A stretch of 64,000 nt of DNA from Vogesella indigofera (GTDB taxonomy: Bacteria; Pseudomonadota; Gammaproteobacteria; Burkholderiales; Chromobacteriaceae), in contig NZ_JAQQLA010000009.1 in assembly GCF_028548395.1 (NCBI RefSeq), positions 186,001 through 250,000 on the forward strand, given 5' to 3'. The notes beneath the pieces are model-generated. The model had not been told where the DNA came from, did not search any database, and was given only the letters and a program-made list of their open reading frames with translations. The position numbers and the translations under genes were made by a program. Positions 43,203-53,069 of this stretch are shown piece after piece. The first letter of the stretch is position 1. Each line of letters begins with the position of its first letter.

Positions 43203-45566
43203 TCAGAACAGCAGTTCCTTCACGTTTTCCACCGCGTCGCCCGCCGGCGCCGCTTCCTCGGCCGGCGCCGTCTCGTCCGGCGTCACGTTGCCGCTACCCG
43301 GCACCGTGCCGCGGTTGTTGATGCTCAGCTGCGGATTGGTACGCTGGAACTCTTCCATATAGTACTCGTCGTTGCCGCGCAGGGCAGCGCCAGGGCGCAC
43401 CACGATGCCCGGCGGCGGCGGCAACTCGATGTCCGGCACGCCCTTCAGCGCATTGTTCATATAGTTGATCCAGATCGGCAGCGCCGCGGTGCCGCCGTAG
43501 CCGTAACGGCCGAGGCTGCGCGGCTGGTCGAAACCAACCCAGGTCACCGCCACCAGCGACGGGGTGAAGCCGGCAAACCAGGCATCGCGGAAGTTGTTGG
43601 TGGTGCCGGTCTTGCCGGAGATGTCGCCGCGCCCCAGCGCGGTGGCGCGGTTGGCGGTACCGTAGCGCACCACGTCCTTCAGCATGTTGCTGACGATGTA
43701 GGCATTGCGCGGATCGATCGCCTGCGCCGCGTTGCGCCCCGCCACCGCTGGCTCGGTGCGCGCCAGCAGGCGGCCACCGGCATCCTCGATGCGGTCGATG
43801 AAATAGGCGCGGGTGCGGTAGCCGCCGTTAGCGAACACGGCGTAGCCTTCCGCCATCTGCAGCGGCGAGGCCTGGCCGGCGCCCAGCGCCATGGTCAGGT
43901 AGGCCGGGATGTTCTTCGACTCGAAGCCGAAGCGCTGCACATACTGCTGGCCGAAGTCGGTGCCGATCGACATCAGGATGCGGATCGATACCAGGTTTTT
44001 CGACAGCGCCAGTGCACGGCGCATCGTGATCATGCCGGCATATTTGCCGTCATCGTTCTTCGGATCCCAGCTTTGGCCGCCGATGGTCTGCGGATCGACC
44101 GTGATCGGCGCGTCGTTGATCATGGTCGACGGCGTGAAGCCGCGATCGAGCGCGGCGGAGTAGACGAAGGGCTTGAAGGTGGAGCCCGGCTGGCGCATGG
44201 CCTGGGTCACGTGGTTGAAGCTGCTGCGGTTGAAGTCGAAGCCGCCGACTAGGGAACGGATCGCGCCATTGGCCGGATCCATCGCCACGAAGGCGCCTTC
44301 CACCGTCGGCATCTGTACAATGCTGGCGTGATTGCCCTGCTCCACGATGCGGATCACTGCGCCACGACGGATGCGCTGTACCGGGGTCACCCGTTCCGAC
44401 AGCGCGCTGCGGGCAAAGGTCAGACCGCGGCCGCGGATCTGCAGCTTGCGTCCGCCGCGCAGATAGGCGGTCACCGCCGACGGCGAGGCCGACAGCACCA
44501 CGCCCGGCTGCATGTTGCCGCTGTCGCGCACCGCGGCCAGCGTTTCATCCAGGGTTTCCTCCAGATCGGCGTCTTCCACCTTGCTGAGGTCGACAAACGA
44601 CTCCGGGCCACGGTACGGCTGGCGGCTGTCATAGTCCATCAGCCCGGCTCGCAGCGCGTCAAATGCCCACTGCTGGTGACGACTGTCGATTGTGGTAAAA
44701 ACGCGAAACCCTTCGGTGTAGGCGCCGTCCTTGTAACGCTCGTACATCGCCTGGCGCACCATTTCCGCCACGTACTGCGCCGGCAGCGAGGTGTCCGGAT
44801 TGGCAATGGCTAGGCGCAGCGGCTCGCTTCTGGCCGCCTCGTACTGCTCGGCGGTGATGTAGCGCAGCTCATGCATGCGGCGTAAAACATAGGCTTGGCG
44901 TAATTTTGCCCGTTCTGGATTGACAACGGGATTGTAGCTGGATGGTGCCTTCGGCAAACCGGCCAGCATCGCCATCTCCGCCACGCTCAGGCTTTGCAGC
45001 GGGCGGCCGAAATAGGTTTGCGCCGCGGCGGAGAAGCCGTAGGCACGCTGTCCCAGATAGATTTGATTGAAATAGAGTTCGAGAATCTGGTCTTTCGATA
45101 AAGTGTGCTCAATCTTGAATGCGAGCAGCGCTTCATTGAATTTCCGGGTAAAGGTTTTCTCGCTGGACAGGAAGAAGTTTTTGGCCACCTGCATGGTGAT
45201 CGTGCTTGCACCGGAATGCGTGCGCCCGGATACTATGTTGCCGACTGCGGCACGCATTACGCCAATGTAATCAATGCCGCCATGCTGGTAGAAACGCTCA
45301 TCTTCCGCCGACAAAACCGCCTGTTTCATCAACTGTGGCACATCACCGATTTTGGTAAAAGAACGCCGTTCCTCGCCAAATTCACCGATTAATACCTTGT
45401 CCTGGGTATAGACACGCAACGGGATTTTCGGGCGGTAATCGGTCAGGACATCCAGACTCGGCAGGCGCGGATAGGTCACCAGAATGGCGATCACGGCCAG
45501 ACCCAGCACCAGGATGGTCAGGCCGGCAATAATGCCGGCGGTCACGGAGAGAATGCGTGGCAACAT
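43203..45566 (-). CDS. mrcA: Penicillin-binding protein 1A
   Basis: 787 residues. One N-terminal membrane anchor (about residues 3-30), then the glycosyltransferase domain with the catalytic Glu in AEDERFYQHGG and STITMQVAKNFF, an OB-like insertion, and the transpeptidase domain with active Ser in RQPGSTFKPF (S-x-x-K), S-K-N in LALSKNLVS and SGKTGTTN. It builds and cross-links peptidoglycan. I prefer the ATG at 45566, which gives the Neisseria-like N terminus; the ATG at 45608 overlaps a TATAAT box (45607-45612). It is divergent from pilM, as in Neisseria and Pseudomonas. Confidence 0.95.
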   Translation of the reverse strand: MLPRILSVTAGIIAGLTILVLGLAVIAILVTYPRLPSLDVLTDYRPKIPLRVYTQDKVLIGEFGEERRSFTKIGDVPQLMKQAVLSAEDERFYQHGGIDYIGVMRAAVGNIVSGRTHSGASTITMQVAKNFFLSSEKTFTRKFNEALLAFKIEHTLSKDQILELYFNQIYLGQRAYGFSAAAQTYFGRPLQSLSVAEMAMLAGLPKAPSSYNPVVNPERAKLRQAYVLRRMHELRYITAEQYEAARSEPLRLAIANPDTSLPAQYVAEMVRQAMYERYKDGAYTEGFRVFTTIDSRHQQWAFDALRAGLMDYDSRQPYRGPESFVDLSKVEDADLEETLDETLAAVRDSGNMQPGVVLSASPSAVTAYLRGGRKLQIRGRGLTFARSALSERVTPVQRIRRGAVIRIVEQGNHASIVQMPTVEGAFVAMDPANGAIRSLVGGFDFNRSSFNHVTQAMRQPGSTFKPFVYSAALDRGFTPSTMINDAPITVDPQTIGGQSWDPKNDDGKYAGMITMRRALALSKNLVSIRILMSIGTDFGQQYVQRFGFESKNIPAYLTMALGAGQASPLQMAEGYAVFANGGYRTRAYFIDRIEDAGGRLLARTEPAVAGRNAAQAIDPRNAYIVSNMLKDVVRYGTANRATALGRGDISGKTGTTNNFRDAWFAGFTPSLVAVTWVGFDQPRSLGRYGYGGTAALPIWINYMNNALKGVPDIELPPPPGIVVRPGAALRGNDEYYMEEFQRTNPQLSINNRGTVPGSGNVTPDETAPAEEAAPAGDAVENVKELLF

Positions 45567-45606
45567 AAGTGGGTAGTGAAGCTCTTGCCTTTCAGAAGGA
45601 TGGCGC

Positions 45607-45612
45607 ATTATA
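45607..45612 (-). promoter_or_regulatory. Candidate -10 box of mrcA
   Basis: Perfect TATAAT on the minus strand, 40 bases before the preferred mrcA ATG and overlapping the alternative upstream ATG, which supports the shorter protein. No good -35 box is visible. Confidence 0.45.
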
Positions 45613-45757
45613 CCTTTTTCAGATAGCGACGATACGTAACGGCGCCTCAGCCGGTCATCGCAGCCGTGCCGCGGATGACCACCAGCCGATCAATGGCCAC
45701 AAGACCGGAGGTTGGCCGCGCCCAGTCAGCAATCAAGACAGGCGCGGCTTGAAAACG

Positions 45758-46879
45758 ATGTTTGACAAGAAACCCTCACTGGATGTTTCCAGACTGAAAA
45801 AAGCCTTGGCACCGCTGCTGAGCACGACCGAGCACGGTCTGCTCGGCATGGACATCAGCTCCAGTGCCATCAAGCTGGTCGAGCTCAGCAGCGCCGGCCG
45901 CGGCCCGCAGCTGGAGCGCTACGTCGTCGAACCGCTACCCAAGGACGCGGTGGTGGAGGGCAATATCCAGAACATGGAAGCCGTTGCCGAGGCCATCCGC
46001 CACGCCCGTCGCCATCTCGGCTCTTCCTGCAAGCGGGTGGCCATCGCCCTGCCCACCGCGATGGCGATCTACAAGAAAATCTTGGTGCCGGCAGCCCAGC
46101 ACCCCGACGACCTGGCCATGCTGGTGGAAACCGAATCCAACCAGTACATCCCGTTCCCGCTGGACGAGGTCAACCTCGACTACCAGGTACTCGGCCCGTC
46201 CGCCAACAGCGGCAATGACCTCGACGTGATGATCTGCGCCGCGCGCAAGGAAAAAGTCGAGGAACGCGTGGCGGTAGCCGAAATGGCGGGACTGAAGGTC
46301 GATGTGGTCGACATTGATGCTTTTGCCATGCTGACCGCCTTCGAGCAGCTGCAGCAGCAACTACCGGACCAGGGCATCAACCAGACCTTCGCCCTGTTCG
46401 ACATCGGCGCCACCGCCATCCACTGCTCGGTAATCCGCAACGGCCAGCAGCTGTACTACCGCGAACAGGCCTTCGGCGGCAGCCAGCTCACCCGCGACAT
46501 CCAGCGCCGCTACGGCTACAGCCACGAAGAGTCGGAGCACGGCAAGCGCACCATGATGCTGCCGGAAGGCTACGAGAACGAGCTGCTGCGCCCGTTCGTC
46601 GATTCGCTGGCACAGGAAATCCAGCGCGCGCTGCAGTTTTTCTACACCAGCGTCAGCGTCTCGCAGTACCTGCGTGTCGACTACATCCTGCTCGCCGGCG
46701 GCTCCAGCATGCTGGCCGGACTGGACGATGCCGTGCTTGGCCGCACCCAGATCAGCACCATGATCGCCAACCCGTTTACCACCATGACGCACTCCTCGCA
46801 CGTCGAGCTGAAAAACCTGCTGCTGGATGCGCCATCGTTACTGGTCGCGTGCGGACTGGCCCTGCGGAGATTCGACTGA
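45758..46879 (+). CDS. pilM: Type IV pilus inner-membrane assembly protein PilM
   Basis: 373 residues, actin-like (FtsA/HSP70-type) ATPase: LLGMDISSSAIKLVEL at the N terminus, FALFDIGATAIHCSV and YILLAGGSSMLAGL as the nucleotide-binding strands. It is cytoplasmic and binds the N terminus of PilN to align the inner-membrane subcomplex. First gene of pilMNOPQ, divergent from mrcA. The ATG at 45758 is preferred to a longer frame. A one-mismatch repeat word lies in the leader near 45709. Confidence 0.95.
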   Translation: MFDKKPSLDVSRLKKALAPLLSTTEHGLLGMDISSSAIKLVELSSAGRGPQLERYVVEPLPKDAVVEGNIQNMEAVAEAIRHARRHLGSSCKRVAIALPTAMAIYKKILVPAAQHPDDLAMLVETESNQYIPFPLDEVNLDYQVLGPSANSGNDLDVMICAARKEKVEERVAVAEMAGLKVDVVDIDAFAMLTAFEQLQQQLPDQGINQTFALFDIGATAIHCSVIRNGQQLYYREQAFGGSQLTRDIQRRYGYSHEESEHGKRTMMLPEGYENELLRPFVDSLAQEIQRALQFFYTSVSVSQYLRVDYILLAGGSSMLAGLDDAVLGRTQISTMIANPFTTMTHSSHVELKNLLLDAPSLLVACGLALRRFD

Positions 46880-46882
46880 ACC

Positions 46883-47473
46883 ATGATCCGGATCAACCTG
46901 CTCCCCCACCGCGAACTGAAAAAGGCGGCCCACCGCAAGCGCTTCCAGAACATGCTGGCCGCGGCGCTCCTCGCCGGACTGGGGCTGTCCTACGCCGGCT
47001 ATAGCTGGCTGGACAGCACCCTCAGCGAACAGCAGCGCCGCAACCAGCAGCTGGAGCAGGCGATTGCTCAGCTCGACCAGCAGTTGAGCAATATCGAGAA
47101 CCTGCGACAGCAGCGCATGGCGTTGCTATCGCGCAAGGAGCTGGTTGAACAGCTGCAGAATAGCCGTACCGAAGCCACCCGGATTTTTGACCACTTGATC
47201 AAAACCCTGCCGGAAGGGGTATTCATCAAGAGCTTCAAACAGACCGGCACCACCATTGCACTCAGCGGCACCTCCTTGTCCAGCGCCCGCGTTTCGACCC
47301 TGATGCGCAACCTGGAGCAGTCCGAGGTGTTCAGTACGCCGATCCTGATCGAGGTCAGCTCCACACTGGTCGACAATGTGCGCGCCAATGACTTCAGCCT
47401 CAGTCTCTCCCTCCGCGCACCGGAGACCAGTGCCAGCCAACCCGTGCCGGCCGTACCAAGGGCAACGCCATGA
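46883..47473 (+). CDS. pilN: Type IV pilus assembly protein PilN
   Basis: 196 residues. The conserved cytoplasmic tail MIRINLLPHRELKK (PilM-binding I-N-L-L-P) is followed by one membrane helix (about residues 23-44), a coiled coil (45-95) and a ferredoxin-like periplasmic domain. It pairs with PilO to form the alignment complex. It starts three bases after pilM and overlaps pilO by four. Confidence 0.95.
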   Translation: MIRINLLPHRELKKAAHRKRFQNMLAAALLAGLGLSYAGYSWLDSTLSEQQRRNQQLEQAIAQLDQQLSNIENLRQQRMALLSRKELVEQLQNSRTEATRIFDHLIKTLPEGVFIKSFKQTGTTIALSGTSLSSARVSTLMRNLEQSEVFSTPILIEVSSTLVDNVRANDFSLSLSLRAPETSASQPVPAVPRATP

Positions 47474-48084
47474 CATTGGATGAATTCCGTCAACTCGACC
47501 TCAAAAACCTGCCGGATTTACCACTCGGGCCGCAGATCAGCAGTCTGGTCGTCATGATTGCGGCCATCCTGGGGCTGGCCTACTACTTCGTGTTTGCCGA
47601 CCTGCAGGACCAGATCGAGCGCCAGCAAGCCAAGGAAGTACAGCTGAAGGAAAGCTTCCTCGACAAGAAGCGCCAGGTTGCCAATTTGGCCGCGCTTGAA
47701 AACCAGCTGAAAGAAATCGAATCGTCTTTTGGCGCCCTGCTCAAGCAATTGCCGACCAAGGCCGAGATGCCGGCCTTGCTCACCGAAATCAACCAGGCCG
47801 GGGTTGGCCGCGGCCTGCTGTTCGAGCTGTTCCGCCCCGGCAGCGAAACCAAGGCGGCGCAAATCGCCACCCTGCCGATCCAGATCCGCCTCAGTGGCAG
47901 CTATGGCGAGCTGGCGACCTTCGTCAACGACGTGGCACAGCTGTCACGCATCGTGACCATCGGCGACATTGCCCTGAGCCCGAACGGCAGCGCCAAGGAA
48001 GACCGCCTGTTGCTGCAGGCCACCGCCAAAACCTATCGCGCACTGGAGGCCGGCGAACAGGCCGCCAAGGCCGGTAAACCATGA
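47470..48084 (+). CDS. pilO: Type IV pilus assembly protein PilO
   Basis: 204 residues: short cytoplasmic tail, one membrane helix (about residues 25-43), coiled coil to about residue 90, then a periplasmic domain with LPTKAEMPALLTEINQAG and LPIQIRLSGSYGELATFVNDVA, the PilO core. Forms heterodimers with PilN and contacts PilP. Overlaps pilN and pilP by four bases each. Confidence 0.95.
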   Translation: MTLDEFRQLDLKNLPDLPLGPQISSLVVMIAAILGLAYYFVFADLQDQIERQQAKEVQLKESFLDKKRQVANLAALENQLKEIESSFGALLKQLPTKAEMPALLTEINQAGVGRGLLFELFRPGSETKAAQIATLPIQIRLSGSYGELATFVNDVAQLSRIVTIGDIALSPNGSAKEDRLLLQATAKTYRALEAGEQAAKAGKP

Positions 48085-48617
48085 TGAAAACAGCCCGTCA
48101 ACGTATCGTCATCATCCTATCCTGCCTACTGGCGCTGAGCGCCTGCGGCGCCGAGCAGGAAAGCATCGAACAATGGATGCAACACGCCGGCAAGGATCTG
48201 CACGGCAAGGTCGAGCCCTTGCCACCGATGCAGCCCTACCAGCCTTACCAGTTTCAAAGCGCCCAGCTGGGTTCACCGTTTGATCCGGCGCGACTGCAGC
48301 TGGCACGCAACAAGGTCAAAGGGCTGTTCAACAGCAACCGGCCGCGCGAGGTACTGGAAAACTACGAGCTGAGCCAGCTCAAACTGACCGGCACCCTGCG
48401 CTTCAACAAGCAGTATTTCGGGCTGATCCAGACTCCCGACAACGGCATCTACCGCGTGCGGCCCGGCAGTTTTGTCGGCCCCAACTTTGGCATCGTGCGC
48501 AAAGTCAGCGAAACCGAAGTGGTACTGGAAGAAACCGTGGAAAACATCAATGGGGAGTGGGTACAACAAGAAAACACGTTGTACCTGCTACAGCAGGAAC
48601 AAGGGGCAAAACCATGA
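48081..48617 (+). CDS. pilP: Type IV pilus lipoprotein PilP
   Basis: 178 residues. The lipobox LSAC gives a lipoprotein signal with Cys at residue 22. A Pro-rich spacer leads to the beta domain with LKLTGTLRFNKQYFGLIQTPDNGIYRV. It links the PilNO complex to the PilQ secretin across the periplasm. Overlaps pilO and pilQ by four bases each. Confidence 0.94.
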   Translation: MMKTARQRIVIILSCLLALSACGAEQESIEQWMQHAGKDLHGKVEPLPPMQPYQPYQFQSAQLGSPFDPARLQLARNKVKGLFNSNRPREVLENYELSQLKLTGTLRFNKQYFGLIQTPDNGIYRVRPGSFVGPNFGIVRKVSETEVVLEETVENINGEWVQQENTLYLLQQEQGAKP

Positions 48618-50755
48618 ACAAGCATTACCTGAAAACACTGGCCAGCAGCCTGCTCCTGGCCGGCCTCTCCCCGGCCCTGTTCGCCGCCAATGCCATCACC
48701 GCCATCGATCTCGTCAACAACAGCCAAAACGAACCGGTGCTGGCCATCAGTTTTGCCGAAGCGCCGACCACGCCGGCCAGCTTTTCCATCATCAGCCCAC
48801 CGCGCATCGCCTTCGACTTCAAGGACACCAAGAACCAGACCGGCAAGAACCTGCTGCCATTCAACAGCGAACTACTCAACGCCGCCACCATCGTCGAAAG
48901 CAGCGATCGCACACGGCTGGTGCTCAACCTCAACAAGAGCAGCGCGCACAGCACCCGCATTGACGGCAAGCAGTTGCTGGTGAGCTTCAACACCGCCGAC
49001 AAGCCGCTCGCCGCCGCCGGCAGCCCGATTGCCAACCCCGCTGCGGCCAACCTTGGTACTGCCCGCCAGGTGGCCAATGTCGACTTCCGCCGCGGCAGCA
49101 AAGGCGAGGCACGCATCATCGTCGACCTGCCGACCAGCAACAGCCCGGTGGACATCAAGCGCGAAGGTAACAGCCTGATCGTGGACCTGGCCGGCATCAA
49201 GTTGCCACGCCACCTCGAGCGACGCCTGGACGTCACCGACTTTGCCACCCCGAGCAGCCGCGTCGATGCCGTCAACCAGAACAGCGGCAGCCGGATTGCC
49301 ATCCAGTCTGGCGGCACCTGGGAGTACTCCTCCTACCAGACCGAACGCCAGCTGGTGGTCGAGATTCGCGCCGTGTCGCAGGAAGAGGCCGAGGCCAACC
49401 TGCTGGCACAGGGCAAGACCAGCTACAAGGGGCAACGCCTGTCGCTCAATTTCCAGACCGTCGATGTGCGCTCGCTGCTGCAAGTCATCGCCGAGTTCAC
49501 CGGCCTGAACATTATCACCAGCGACAGCGTGACCGGCAGCCTCAGCCTGCGCCTCAATGACGTCCCCTGGGACCAGGCACTGGACCTGATCCTGACCCAG
49601 AAAAACCTGGAAAAGCGCCAGGTCGGCAACGTCATCCGCATCGCGCCGCGCAGTGAGCTGGTCAGCATCGAACGCCAGATCGCCGAAGCCAACCGCATCA
49701 AGAAAACATCGGAACCGTTCATCACCGAGACCTTCACCATCCGTTATCGTGCCGCCGAAGAAATCAAGGACGCGATCAAGGACTTGGGACGGTTTAGCCA
49801 AGTGGCGGAAACCGAAAGGGAAAGCAACAGCAACGAAACCGGCGCCAACTCCCGCTCCGCCACCACCGTCAACAACGCCCTGACGCTGATGGCCGACAGC
49901 CGCTCCAACCGCCTGATTGCCCGCGCCGGCGTGTCGATGATCGAGGAAGTCCGCAAGGTCATCGAGATTCTGGACGTGCCGCTACGACAGGTATTGATCG
50001 AGGCGCGTATCGTCGAAGCCAAGGACAACTTCCAGCGCGACCTGGGCGTGCGCCTTGGTGTCACCAAAGTCGGCGGTGATACCGCCATCGGCAACTGGAA
50101 TGGCGAAGAGGGCTCCGGCATGCCCATTCCAGGCACCGGCAGTGTTCTTGGCGCACCCTCGGTATGGAATCCCAACATCGACCTGCCGGCCGGACTTGCC
50201 GGCGCCAGCATCGGTGCCATTTTCAAGAACGCCAGCACCCTGATCGGCCTGGAGCTGTCCGCGATGCAGGCCGAGGACAAGGGCAAAGTGGTGTCCAGCC
50301 CGCGCATCCTGACCGCGGACCGCACCAAGGCGACCATCACCGAAGGCACCGAGATCCCCTACCAGTCCATCGACGACAACGGCAAGTCGACCACCACCTT
50401 CAAGAAAGCCAACCTGAGCTTGTCGGTGACGCCGCAGGTGACGCCGGAAGACGACATCATCATGGAACTCAACATCACCAAGGACACGCCGAATACCAAA
50501 CTGTCGCTTGATGCCGGCCCGGCCATCGACAACAAGACCGTCGATACCCAGGTGCGCGTCGAAAATGGCGGCACCGTCGTGATTGGCGGCATTTATGTGC
50601 AGGAAGAAAATAATGTCGAAAACAAAGTGCCGTTGCTGGCCGATATCCCTTTGCTTGGCGTCCTGTTCCGCAACAAATCCGTCACCAACAACCGCCGCGA
50701 ACTGCTGATTTTCATCACGCCGCGGATTGTCGAAAACGAACTGATTGCCCGCTAA
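48614..50755 (+). CDS. pilQ: Type IV pilus secretin PilQ
   Basis: 713 residues. Signal peptide to about residue 25, then two AMIN peptidoglycan-binding regions (about 27-110 and 140-245), an STN/N0 domain (about 280-340, GLNIITSDSVTGSLSLRLNDVPWDQ), an N1 domain and the secretin barrel (about 480-713, VLIEARIVEAKDNFQRDLGV through KVPLLADIPLLGVLFRNKS). It forms the outer-membrane pore for pili and, in competent bacteria, for DNA entry. AAGGGG lies before the ATG at 48614, which overlaps the pilP stop. The repeat word at 49041-49054 lies between the two AMIN regions, read as AANL. Confidence 0.96.
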   Translation: MNKHYLKTLASSLLLAGLSPALFAANAITAIDLVNNSQNEPVLAISFAEAPTTPASFSIISPPRIAFDFKDTKNQTGKNLLPFNSELLNAATIVESSDRTRLVLNLNKSSAHSTRIDGKQLLVSFNTADKPLAAAGSPIANPAAANLGTARQVANVDFRRGSKGEARIIVDLPTSNSPVDIKREGNSLIVDLAGIKLPRHLERRLDVTDFATPSSRVDAVNQNSGSRIAIQSGGTWEYSSYQTERQLVVEIRAVSQEEAEANLLAQGKTSYKGQRLSLNFQTVDVRSLLQVIAEFTGLNIITSDSVTGSLSLRLNDVPWDQALDLILTQKNLEKRQVGNVIRIAPRSELVSIERQIAEANRIKKTSEPFITETFTIRYRAAEEIKDAIKDLGRFSQVAETERESNSNETGANSRSATTVNNALTLMADSRSNRLIARAGVSMIEEVRKVIEILDVPLRQVLIEARIVEAKDNFQRDLGVRLGVTKVGGDTAIGNWNGEEGSGMPIPGTGSVLGAPSVWNPNIDLPAGLAGASIGAIFKNASTLIGLELSAMQAEDKGKVVSSPRILTADRTKATITEGTEIPYQSIDDNGKSTTTFKKANLSLSVTPQVTPEDDIIMELNITKDTPNTKLSLDAGPAIDNKTVDTQVRVENGGTVVIGGIYVQEENNVENKVPLLADIPLLGVLFRNKSVTNNRRELLIFITPRIVENELIAR
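49041..49054 (+). repeat. Copy of the 14-base repeat word inside pilQ
   Basis: CTGCGGCCAACCTT, perfect over the 13-base core, in the linker between AMIN regions of PilQ, read as AANL. Confidence 0.85.
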
Positions 50756-50798
50756 GGGCAGGCGACAGCGTGCCAACACTTCCTTTACAATGCTGGGC

Positions 50799-51338
50799 AT
50801 GAAACTGGCAGGCAATATCTTTCTGGTCGGCTTGATGGGTGCCGGCAAAACCACGGTTGGCCGCACCCTTGCCCGCCACACCGGCAAACAATTTTTCGAC
50901 TCGGATCACGAAATCGAAAAACGCACCGGTGTTCGCATCACCACCATCTTCGACATCGAGGGTGAGCAGCGCTTTCGCGAGCGAGAGCGCGACACCATTG
51001 CCGAGCTGTGCGCGATGGACAACATCGTGCTGGCCACCGGTGGCGGCGCCATTCTGGCGCCGGAAAACCGGCAGGCACTGCGCAGCCATGGCACCGTGAT
51101 CTATCTGCGCGCCCAGATCGACGACATTCTGGCCCGCACCCTGCATGACAAGAGCCGCCCGCTGCTGCAGACCGGCAACCCGCGCGCCAAGCTGGAAGAG
51201 CTGTTTGCCCAGCGCGATCCGCTGTATCGCGAAGTGGCTGACCTGACCATCGACACCTCCCATCAAAACGTTAACGTGCTGATTGCCCGCCTGGAACAGC
51301 AGTTGGCCGAGATTCTGACCTGCCAAAAGTCCAACTGA
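50799..51338 (+). CDS. aroK: Shikimate kinase
   Basis: 179 residues. The P-loop [15 protein letters not shown] is near residue 11; the shikimate-binding [13 protein letters not shown] and TGGGAIL follow, with [16 protein letters not shown] at the lid. It phosphorylates shikimate in aromatic synthesis. The ATG at 50799 matches relatives best; one at 50790 is possible. pilQ-aroK-aroB is a conserved order in proteobacteria. A one-mismatch repeat word (50853-50865) overlaps the P-loop as VGRT. Confidence 0.94.
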   Translation: MKLAGNIFLVGLMGAGKTTVGRTLARHTGKQFFDSDHEIEKRTGVRITTIFDIEGEQRFRERERDTIAELCAMDNIVLATGGGAILAPENRQALRSHGTVIYLRAQIDDILARTLHDKSRPLLQTGNPRAKLEELFAQRDPLYREVADLTIDTSHQNVNVLIARLEQQLAEILTCQKSN

Positions 51339-51340
51339 CC

Positions 51341-52432
51341 ATGAAAACGCTCGATCTTGTTCTTCCCGATACCCGTTACCCCATTCACATCGGTCAGCAG
51401 TTACTCGGCAAGGTCGAGCTGATTACCCCCCACCTCAAGCAACCCCGCGTGGCCATCGTCACCAACACCACGGTAGCGGCGCTGTATCTTGAGCCTCTGC
51501 TGCGCAGCCTGGAGCAGGCCGGCATCAGCTGTCTGCCGGTGGTACTGCCGGACGGGGAGGACTTCAAGACCTGGGACACCCTGAACCAGATTTTTGACGC
51601 GCTGCTGTCGCACCGCTGCGAGCGCAGCACCACGCTGATCGCACTGGGGGGTGGCGTTATTGGCGACATGACCGGTTTTGCCGCCGCCTGTTACCAGCGC
51701 GGCGTACCCTTCATCCAGATTCCGACCACCCTGCTGGCACAGGTCGACTCTTCCGTCGGCGGCAAGACCGCGATCAATCATCCGCAAGGCAAGAACATGA
51801 TAGGCGCGTTCTACCAGCCGCAAGCGGTGATTGCCGACATGGACTTGCTTGACACGCTGCCGGAGCGTGAACTGTCGGCGGGCCTGGCCGAGATCATCAA
51901 ATACGGTCTGTTGGGCGACGAGCAGTTTCTGGGCTGGCTGGAGCAGAACATGCCCGCGCTGCGCAAGCGCAACAAGCAGGCGCTGGCCTACGCGGTGGAG
52001 TACTCCTGCAAAATGAAGGCCGACATCGTGGCGCAGGACGAGAAGGAACAGGGCATGCGCGCCCTGCTCAATCTTGGCCACACCTTTGGCCACGCCATCG
52101 AGGCCGGCCTCGGTTTTGGCACCTGGCTGCACGGCGAAGCCGTCGGCGCCGGCATGCTGCTGGCAGCCGAAGCGTCACGACAACTGGGCTGGCTGGATCA
52201 GACGCAGGTCACACGGGTGGAGACGATCCTGCAGCAGGCCGGCTTGCCGACACTCGCACCGGCACTGGGCACGGCACGCTGGATCGAGCTGATGGGTCAT
52301 GACAAAAAAGTGGAAGGTGGCGAGATCCGTTTCGTACTGCTGCAGACGCTGGGTCATGCTGTTGTCGCAAAGCTGCCTGCCGCAATCCTGGAGCAGACCC
52401 TGAACAGCCGTTTTGTCGGCAGCGCCCCGTAA
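51341..52432 (+). CDS. aroB: 3-dehydroquinate synthase
   Basis: 363 residues. NAD-binding [17 protein letters not shown] near residue 100, [29 protein letters not shown], the zinc ligands in [20 protein letters not shown] and [10 protein letters not shown]. It makes 3-dehydroquinate, the first ring of the shikimate pathway. It starts three bases after aroK. Confidence 0.97.
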   Translation: MKTLDLVLPDTRYPIHIGQQLLGKVELITPHLKQPRVAIVTNTTVAALYLEPLLRSLEQAGISCLPVVLPDGEDFKTWDTLNQIFDALLSHRCERSTTLIALGGGVIGDMTGFAAACYQRGVPFIQIPTTLLAQVDSSVGGKTAINHPQGKNMIGAFYQPQAVIADMDLLDTLPERELSAGLAEIIKYGLLGDEQFLGWLEQNMPALRKRNKQALAYAVEYSCKMKADIVAQDEKEQGMRALLNLGHTFGHAIEAGLGFGTWLHGEAVGAGMLLAAEASRQLGWLDQTQVTRVETILQQAGLPTLAPALGTARWIELMGHDKKVEGGEIRFVLLQTLGHAVVAKLPAAILEQTLNSRFVGSAP

Positions 52433-52510
52433 ATACCACTACGCATTTCTACGAATTGTCGCGGCCGGTAGCGCACTGCAAAATGGTTGCTCCAACGAGG
52501 AGAGATCACC

Positions 52511-52900
52511 ATGCTGCGCCTACTTGCCGATGTCGCCAAAGCCTTTGATACCGTTGCCGACATTGCCCACCCGGGCGAGCTGATGCACCAGTTGCGCTTC
52601 GTGCCACCACGGCAGCGCGGCATCGATCCGGTCGGCGAAGCCGAGGTGTACCTCACCTACCAGCGCTACAAGCGGGCACGGCAAGTGCTGCGCCACACCA
52701 TCCGTACCGAGCCGGACAACCTGCCGGCACACATCCTGCTGCTGCACACCTACTTCCTGCTGGAAAGCAGCCACGACTACTGCCAGCTGGCGGCAACACT
52801 GCAGAGCAAACTGGCGCACCGCCCAGAGTGGGCGCACATCTGCCATGTTGGCCGCAGCCTGGCGCCGGACTACCCGCTGTTCCAGCAACACACGCACTAA
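52511..52900 (+). CDS. Small FimV-like TPR protein
   Basis: 129 residues, tentative. DPVGEAEVYLTYQRYKRARQVLRHTIRTEPDN resembles the C-terminal TPR repeat of FimV (D-P-x-x-E-A-D-V-Y-L-x-Y-x-R-x-x-Q-A), and a second helical hairpin follows. There is no signal peptide or LysM, so it would be a stand-alone cytoplasmic version. GAGGAGA lies upstream of the ATG at 52511. Its place after pilMNOPQ-aroKB and beside two pseudopilin genes supports a pilus-related role. Confidence 0.55.
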   Translation: MLRLLADVAKAFDTVADIAHPGELMHQLRFVPPRQRGIDPVGEAEVYLTYQRYKRARQVLRHTIRTEPDNLPAHILLLHTYFLLESSHDYCQLAATLQSKLAHRPEWAHICHVGRSLAPDYPLFQQHTH

Positions 52901-52903
52901 GCC

Positions 52904-52937
52904 GCTTGCCGTTCAGCGCGCAGCGCGACCGGCAAGC
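52904..52937 (+). terminator. Hairpin after the FimV-like gene
   Basis: GCTTGCCG and CGGCAAGC form an 8-base-pair outer stem enclosing a CGCG-rich inner hairpin, three bases after the stop. No T-tract. The remaining bases to 53069 hold nothing I can name. Confidence 0.4.
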
Positions 52938-53069
52938 CCATCACCTTCTACCAAGTCAGCCAGATACTGCCTGCCGCGCTACGCGCCGACATCAGCATAG
53001 GCGCTCACCGCCAGCACGCAGTCTGCTGCCTACGCCCCAGTCCTGTAGCGAGCCGACAACTGCCGCGGC

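Noticed and set aside
45567..45608. Longer PBP1A start at 45608
   Set aside because: The codon overlaps a TATAAT box and adds residues absent from relatives. Kept only as an alternative.
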